Source of the DNA: Enterocloster bolteae
GTDB taxonomy: Bacteria > Bacillota > Clostridia > Lachnospirales > Lachnospiraceae
Direction of reading: 5' to 3'
Assembly (NCBI RefSeq): GCF_002234575.2
Contig: NZ_CP022464.2
Location: forward strand, 1,860,001 to 1,924,000
DNA: 64,000 nucleotides
Shown: positions 58,803 to 64,000 of the stretch, piece by piece
Numbering within the stretch: the first letter of the stretch is position 1
How the letters are laid out: the number at the start of each line of letters is the position of its first letter
The notes under the pieces: generated by a model
What the model was told of the DNA's origin: nothing
Database searches by the model: none
What the model saw: the letters and a program-made list of their open reading frames with translations, nothing else
Program-made: the position numbers and the translations under genes

Positions 58803-60302
58803 ATGATAGAAATAAAAGATGTGTCCTTTACCTATGAAAGCGGAGAATCAGAGAATAGCCTGCGTAATATTAATTTGAAAATCAAAGATGGAGAGACTGT
58901 TTTACTGTGTGGTGAATCTGGTTGCGGTAAAACAACTTTGACACGCCTGATTAACGGATTGATTCCACATTATTATAATGGACAGTTAACGGGACAGATT
59001 TATTTGGATGGGAAAGAGGTAAAGGATTATCAGCTATATCAGATTGCTCCCATGGTTGGCTCTGTATTTCAAAACCCGAGAACACAGTTCTACAATGTAG
59101 ATACGACAAGCGAGATTGTGTTTGGATGCGAAAATATGGGGTTGCCGGTGCAGGAAATGCTGGCAAGGCTTGAGAATACAACAAAATGCCTTAAATTAGA
59201 AAATCTGCTTGGACGGAGCCTGTTTGCTTTATCTGGTGGAGAAAAGCAGAAGATAGCCTGTGCATCGGCAGATGCTATCTGCCCGAATACTTTTGTTTTG
59301 GATGAACCGTCCTCTAATTTGGATATTTCTTCGATAAAAGATTTAACAGAAGTAATTCGCCAATGGCAATCTGAAAATAAAACAGTAATTGTTGCCGAAC
59401 ACCGCCTTTATTACCTGGCTCCATATGCGGACCGAATCATATATATGAAGCGCGGAGAGATATGTAATGAATATACAAGAGAGGAATTTTTGGGACTAGA
59501 CCCAAAAGAGTTAAAGAAAATGGGATTACGTGCATTAAATCCATTTGACTTGATGCCTGAAAAAACCCCTGAAGCAAATGAAAAAAGCCTGCAGATTGAT
59601 AATTTTTGGTTTTCATATGAAAAACGGGGATATCCGATTGTAAACATACCGGATTTAACATTGCCGCAGGGAGAAATCATTGGAATCATTGGTGACAATG
59701 GAGCTGGTAAATCCTCTTTTGCCAGATGTCTATGCGGATTAGATAAATCTTCAAAGGGCACTTTGAAATTAAATGGCAATGCCCTTAATGCGAAGAAGCG
59801 CCGGCATATTTCCTATATGGTAATGCAGGATGTAAATCACCAGCTTTTTACAGAAGATGTTCTTGATGAACTTTTGCTGAGTATGGATGGAGAAAATGAG
59901 GAAGAGGACAAGGTTCGGGCACAAGAAATTTTGGCCGGGCTTGATTTGTCGGATAAACTGAAACTGCACCCAATGTCATTATCCGGTGGAGAGAAGCAGC
60001 GAGTTGCTATTGGCAGTGCGGTTGCATCTGGAAAAGAAATAATCATATTTGATGAACCCACCAGCGGGTTGGATTATAGACATATGCTTGAGGTTTCAGA
60101 AAAATTAATACAGCTAAAAGAAATGAAAAAAACGTTGTTTCTGATAACGCATGATCCTGAACTGATATACAAATGCTGTACACATCTTATGTTTATTGAG
60201 CATGGCCGTATATTATGGCATCGGCCTATGGATAACGAGGCTGTAAGACTTTTACAGGAATTTTTCTCCCACGAAAAGGGTAGTTCAGCAATGGCTATAT
60301 AA
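58803..60302 (+). CDS. ECF transporter ATPase with two fused nucleotide-binding domains
   Basis: A 499-residue ATPase with two ABC domains in one chain. Domain 1: Walker A GESGCGKTT (about residues 37-45), signature LSGGEKQK, Walker B FVLDEPSS. Domain 2: Walker A GDNGAGKSS (about 297-305), signature LSGGEKQR, Walker B IIFDEPTSG. It replaces the EcfA/EcfA' pair and energises uptake through the S and T proteins. ATG 58803 follows AAGGGGAAG; the open frame before it lacks a site. All catalytic motifs are intact. Confidence 0.92.
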   Translation: MIEIKDVSFTYESGESENSLRNINLKIKDGETVLLCGESGCGKTTLTRLINGLIPHYYNGQLTGQIYLDGKEVKDYQLYQIAPMVGSVFQNPRTQFYNVDTTSEIVFGCENMGLPVQEMLARLENTTKCLKLENLLGRSLFALSGGEKQKIACASADAICPNTFVLDEPSSNLDISSIKDLTEVIRQWQSENKTVIVAEHRLYYLAPYADRIIYMKRGEICNEYTREEFLGLDPKELKKMGLRALNPFDLMPEKTPEANEKSLQIDNFWFSYEKRGYPIVNIPDLTLPQGEIIGIIGDNGAGKSSFARCLCGLDKSSKGTLKLNGNALNAKKRRHISYMVMQDVNHQLFTEDVLDELLLSMDGENEEEDKVRAQEILAGLDLSDKLKLHPMSLSGGEKQRVAIGSAVASGKEIIIFDEPTSGLDYRHMLEVSEKLIQLKEMKKTLFLITHDPELIYKCCTHLMFIEHGRILWHRPMDNEAVRLLQEFFSHEKGSSAMAI

Positions 60303-60421
60303 AAACGAATGAGTACTTTGAAGTGAGCTGAGAGAAATGTTATATGTCATAAGGACTAAAGAGAACTTATTTCGGATAAAGAAAATGTAAGAGTAAGCTG
60401 TAAGTTAATATAATGATTCAG

Positions 60422-60476
60422 GCCGCAGTACTTTTTATAATAGATGACAATGTCGATTTATCAAAAAGTCTGCGGC
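60422..60476 (+). promoter_or_regulatory. Long inverted repeat in the thioesterase leader
   Basis: GCCGCAG (60422-60428) with CTTTTT (60431-60436) pairs with AAAAAG (60463-60468) and CTGCGGC (60470-60476). A TATAAT at 60436-60441 lies in the loop and could be a -10 box, so the arms may act as a DNA operator; in RNA they would make a 13-bp stem before the ribosome site at 60511. Confidence 0.5.
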
Positions 60477-60521
60477 AATTATTTTATAAATTTGTTAAAA
60501 AGTTATTTTGGGAGGAAACGT

Positions 60522-61286
60522 ATGACCATAAAAAATCGGTATTTTCCATTTGTGTCCGAAAATGTAGCTGACAGTAATAAGGGGACTATCTTGTTTTGCT
60601 TTCATCATGCAGGAGGAACGGCGACAACATATCGGCCGTGGACTTTGAAATCTAATGATTCAGTGATCATTATGTGTGTCGAGCTGCCTGGAAAGGGAAC
60701 CAGGCGGACTGAAAGAATGGCTGTTGATTTTAATGAGATTCTGCCGGAACTGTCATTGCAAATTGCTGATGTTAGCTGCGGCAGAAAAATTGTCCTGTAT
60801 GGGCACAGTATGGGGGCAGCAATGGCGTTTTATACGGCACATTATTTGTGGAATCAATTAGACAGAAAATGTGAAAAAATAATTGTTGCCGGGCGTCAGG
60901 CTCCGGATCAGGAAAATCCCTATGAATTTAAGACCTATATGAATGATGATGCTTTAATTGAGGAGTTAGTTCGGTATAATGCCACACCAAAGGAAGTGCT
61001 AGAAAATAAAGAGCTGCTGAATTTTATTCTTCCGGGTCTGCGTCAGGATTATATATTAAATGAAAGTCTGGTTTATCATGGAGAAGTGTTGGATATACCG
61101 ATAGTAGCGCATACTGGAAGCCAGGATTACGAGGCAAATGCAGAGATAATGAATTTGTGGAAACATATGACAACCAATATCTTTCAGTTGAATTTGTTCG
61201 AGGGTTCCCATTTCTTTGTTACAGATTTAGGCAATAAGTATAGGGATATTGTGATACAGGAAGCAATTAATAAACGGGAGGATTAA
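60522..61286 (+). CDS. Type II thioesterase of the NRPS (YbtT-like)
   Basis: A 254-residue alpha/beta-hydrolase of the external thioesterase family that clears misprimed carrier proteins. It has an LFCFHHAGGTATTYRPW opening, the nucleophile elbow GHSMG (residues 94-98, Ser96) and a C-terminal GSHFFV with the catalytic His. Start: ATG 60522 behind GGGAGGAAACG; an in-frame ATG at 60444 lies inside the inverted repeat. Only four bases separate its stop from the NRPS start, so both are one transcript. Confidence 0.92.
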   Translation: MTIKNRYFPFVSENVADSNKGTILFCFHHAGGTATTYRPWTLKSNDSVIIMCVELPGKGTRRTERMAVDFNEILPELSLQIADVSCGRKIVLYGHSMGAAMAFYTAHYLWNQLDRKCEKIIVAGRQAPDQENPYEFKTYMNDDALIEELVRYNATPKEVLENKELLNFILPGLRQDYILNESLVYHGEVLDIPIVAHTGSQDYEANAEIMNLWKHMTTNIFQLNLFEGSHFFVTDLGNKYRDIVIQEAINKRED

Positions 61287-61290
61287 GCCT

Positions 61291-64000
61291 ATGAAGGAAA
61301 ACATTTCGATTATAAAAGGGATGGACACGTTAAGAACAATTGCAGAGGAACGGAAGGTATCGGTTAATGTACTGCTAAAGGGAATCGCAGTGGAAATATA
61401 TTATCGTTGGTTTGCAAATGAAACAGCAATAGAATATGTGACGCTGAATGATTTGATTAGTGAGGTAATCGACAGGTCTAAGGATAAAGATACCATAGTT
61501 ATCAATGATTACGTGTGCAGTGTAATGTGCAACAATGATAAGGCTGTTCTGTGCATTGAGTGTGAGCAGTTGGAATGTGATATGATGGAAGGCTTGAGTG
61601 CTTTTACTGAGGAAATTATTTTGGAGTGGGCAGATTTAGCTGATAATGCTCCAATGGTCCACCAAATTCCGAGAAATCAGATGGCTGTCAGGAAGAACAG
61701 GAATAGGACGAAAAAAACATTTTCAGATGAATGCCTACATCATGGATTTTTTGAAAATGCGGCAAATGCGCCTGGGAAAGCAGCACTTATATATTACAAG
61801 AATGGAAATAAAGAAGAAATTAGTTATTCCTGCTTACAGGATATGATTTTAAAGTTAGCTGGATATTTAAAGGAAAATGATGTAAAAAGCGGAACGCTGG
61901 TCGGTGTAAGTATACCCAAAGGCATTAATCAGGTTATTGCCGTTTATGGTATTTTGGCGGCAGGAGCAACATATGTGCCTATTGGCGTTCACCAGCCTGT
62001 AGAAAGAAAAAAGAAAATTATAGATACTGGAAGAATAAGGTATATCGTAACAAGCAATGAAATGAGGTCAGAAGAAGATTTAGGAGTATCTGTGATCTGC
62101 CTTGAAGCGGTTCTTCAGAAAGCGTTACCGGCAAAAGAACCTGGCTTTCCCGAAACGAACCAACCGGCTTATATTATTTTTACATCGGGTACAACTGGTA
62201 TACCTAAAGGTGTGGTTATCTCCCATAGTGAGGCCCATAATACAATAGCCGATATAAATCAACGATTTAATATAGGTAGGAATCATACTGGGATCGCTAT
62301 TTCAGACTTGGATTTTGATTTATCTGTTTATGATATTTTTGGATTGTTATCAGCTGGGGGAACCTTGGTGGTGTTGAGTGAGGAAACAAAAAGGGAGCCT
62401 GTATTTTGGAGAAAAGCAATTATTGATGCGGGCGTAAATGTTTGGAACTCGGTTCCGGCACTGTTTGATATGTTATTAACCACCTGTGAAACTGATAAAC
62501 AAATGCTGCCGCTTCAACTGGTTTTATTATCCGGAGATTGGATTAAGATGGATTTATATGACAGGCTGAAAGCAATCAGTGAATGCTGTAAGTTTGTTTC
62601 TCTGGGAGGAGCAACGGAAGCGGCCATATGGTCTAATTATTTTGTTGTGGACGGTATTGACAGCAGCTGGAAGTCAATACCATATGGTGAACCACTAAGC
62701 AATCAGTATCTGAGAGTTGTTGATGGTAATGGATATGATTGTCCGGATTATGTAAATGGGGAACTGTGGATTGGCGGGGACGGTGTGGCAGAAGGCTACT
62801 TAAATGACCCTGAATTAACAGATGCGAAGTTTGTTGCAATAGATGGGGTAAGGTGGTATAAAACCGGCGATTTGGTCCGGTATAATTCTGCAGGGATTGT
62901 AGAATTTCTGGGTAGAATCGACAATCAGGTTAAGATTAATGGCTACCGAATCGAATTGGGAGAAGTAGAAAATGTTATTAAGCGTTCTCCGGACGTTTCT
63001 AATGTAGTGGTAGGTGTGGTTGATGAGAAAGGAAAAAAGGAATTAGGAGCTGTGATTGTTCCGAAAATAAATGCTGCTGTCAATGTACATATTACTTGTT
63101 GTGAGGATAACAACAAATATTCGGATTTCCATATGAAGGAACGTGAAAGAGTTGTCAGGCAGTTGATTCTTGAATTCTGTCATATGCAATCAAGGGTATC
63201 AGCAGAGTATAGGCCGATTATAGAATTTTGGGAGGGCTGGCTTGAATGCCATATGGAATATTCAGCAGATATATTTTACGCCAGAGAGGAAATGGAACCA
63301 TTGCAAAAGGTTATGAATGCAAGGAATCTTTTTGCGGAGATACTCACGGGGGAGCAACGTGTGGAGGAGCTGCTTCGGAGGGAGGAGGTTTCACCAGAGT
63401 TCTGGTCTTTAAAGGGGGAAGATACGAAGTACTTTTTAGACAAGATACTGGCAGGCGATATAAGTAACAGGAAAATCGCAGTTTTGGGTGCAAGAACAGG
63501 AGAAATTATAAAGCAATACTGGGACGGATTCTGCCAGGCAGAGGAGATAACGTTATTTGATACTTCAGCGGGAATATTGAAGTTGGCACAGGAAAAACTG
63601 GGAGGAATGAATGCAAATATCCGCTATTGCAGTACATACAATGAGGGTGTGGAAGAATCGGAACTGAATAAATATGATATTGTTTTGGCGGTAAATCTAT
63701 TGCATACCTATGAGGAACCTTTAAAGGAAGTGGAGTGGGCAGCGCTTCTGCTGAAGAGGGAAGGGGACTTTTATGCAATCGAGTATGAGGAGTTAGACCC
63801 CATGGGTATTCTTATTTCTGGTTTGCTGGAGAATGGATTTGTTAATAGAAAGCGGGGAAGACGAGAGCATACGCCTTTACTATTATTGGATGATTGGAAA
63901 AATATTTATGGACAGGCTCCTTTTGGAGAGGTTGCAATAAACAGAAGAGGAAGATTGGGAGCTCTGTTAATCCACGCTAAAAACGTAACACCAGAAGTAA
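61291..64000 (+). CDS. Nonribosomal peptide synthetase, Cys-activating, with embedded methyltransferase-like domain; 3'-partial
   Basis: At least 903 codons are open to the window edge. Residues 1-147 resemble the C-terminal lobe of a heterocyclisation (Cy) domain. An adenylation domain starts near 148: FTSGTTGIPKG (297-307), FDLSVYDIFG (342-351), YKTGD (about 523) and GRIDNQVKINGYRIELGE (541-558). The specificity residues D343, L344, Y347, N386, L412, S414, L438, I446 and W447 equal the first nine of the cysteine code DLYNLSLIWK. From about 600 a SAM-methyltransferase-like domain interrupts it, with a degenerate VLGARTG (731). The remaining A-domain, carrier and later domains lie outside. 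Confidence 0.93.
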   Translation, partial: MKENISIIKGMDTLRTIAEERKVSVNVLLKGIAVEIYYRWFANETAIEYVTLNDLISEVIDRSKDKDTIVINDYVCSVMCNNDKAVLCIECEQLECDMMEGLSAFTEEIILEWADLADNAPMVHQIPRNQMAVRKNRNRTKKTFSDECLHHGFFENAANAPGKAALIYYKNGNKEEISYSCLQDMILKLAGYLKENDVKSGTLVGVSIPKGINQVIAVYGILAAGATYVPIGVHQPVERKKKIIDTGRIRYIVTSNEMRSEEDLGVSVICLEAVLQKALPAKEPGFPETNQPAYIIFTSGTTGIPKGVVISHSEAHNTIADINQRFNIGRNHTGIAISDLDFDLSVYDIFGLLSAGGTLVVLSEETKREPVFWRKAIIDAGVNVWNSVPALFDMLLTTCETDKQMLPLQLVLLSGDWIKMDLYDRLKAISECCKFVSLGGATEAAIWSNYFVVDGIDSSWKSIPYGEPLSNQYLRVVDGNGYDCPDYVNGELWIGGDGVAEGYLNDPELTDAKFVAIDGVRWYKTGDLVRYNSAGIVEFLGRIDNQVKINGYRIELGEVENVIKRSPDVSNVVVGVVDEKGKKELGAVIVPKINAAVNVHITCCEDNNKYSDFHMKERERVVRQLILEFCHMQSRVSAEYRPIIEFWEGWLECHMEYSADIFYAREEMEPLQKVMNARNLFAEILTGEQRVEELLRREEVSPEFWSLKGEDTKYFLDKILAGDISNRKIAVLGARTGEIIKQYWDGFCQAEEITLFDTSAGILKLAQEKLGGMNANIRYCSTYNEGVEESELNKYDIVLAVNLLHTYEEPLKEVEWAALLLKREGDFYAIEYEELDPMGILISGLLENGFVNRKRGRREHTPLLLLDDWKNIYGQAPFGEVAINRRGRLGALLIHAKNVTPEV

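Noticed and set aside
60405..60425. Fur-box-like AATATAATGATTC upstream of the thioesterase leader
   Set aside because: Only part of a Fur consensus is present and AT-rich clostridial DNA gives such matches by chance. The palindrome at 57421-57436 is a better candidate for metal control.

Overview
The window looks like an accessory region of a low- to mid-GC Gram-positive anaerobe of the Clostridia, most likely Lachnospiraceae. I infer this from the gene families present: a Tad/type IV secretion conjugation module with a MobP3-type relaxase, Firmicutes-style ribosome binding sites, IS256 and ISL3 elements, Tn916-type debris, a Rib-repeat surface protein, SepF, CsbD and sortase B. No rRNA, tRNA or CRISPR array was seen.

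Positions 1-26955 are one dense, almost wholly plus-strand conjugation module of an integrative conjugative element (ICE). It starts inside a CpaF/TadA ATPase and continues with TadB/TadC platform proteins and TadE-like pseudopilins (to 4.1 kb) and secreted proteins plus a VirB2-like subunit (to 7 kb). It then has VirB6-like, PrgI-like and VirB4 proteins (to 14.4 kb), an amidoligase/gamma-glutamylcyclotransferase pair, an NlpC/P60 wall hydrolase under an XRE regulator, a candidate oriT with an RHH protein, a relaxase fused to Sel1 repeats, a TOPRIM protein and the VirD4-type coupling ATPase. A Fic gene with its own promoter and terminator sits inside the secretion operon. The integrase and left end are outside the window.

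Positions 27-41.4 kb are AT-richer cargo: a broken DeoR gene, AraC and Rrf2 regulators, and a 1795-residue repeat-rich surface protein preceded by a 12-G homopolymer. A run of small genes follows: two related pseudo-receiver-like proteins, HU, an NADH oxidase, a SepF homologue, ferritin and CsbD.

Positions 41.4-49.3 kb are a gene graveyard: adjacent IS256 and ISL3 elements, HU, and sortase B, IbrA-like, MetY and TnpW-like remnants carrying nonsense codons or frameshifts. An AbrB antitoxin with a truncated PIN toxin closes it. At about 49.25 kb the sequence changes abruptly to very AT-rich DNA with a PNPOx-like protein and a WYL regulator, followed by a decayed Tn916-type element (50.8-53.1 kb).

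Positions 53.17-64 kb carry a coherent metallophore locus: two YbtP/YbtQ-like ABC half-transporters, a divergent TetR regulator with two overlapping palindromic operators, an MptD-type ECF transporter (S, T and double ATPase), a type II thioesterase and a nonribosomal peptide synthetase whose reading frame is still open at the right edge. Nine visible specificity residues of its adenylation domain match the cysteine code DLYNLSLIWK, and a methyltransferase-like domain is inserted in it, as in yersiniabactin, pyochelin and equibactin synthetases. The best candidate for an undescribed system is therefore this cysteine-derived metallophore pathway beside mobile DNA.
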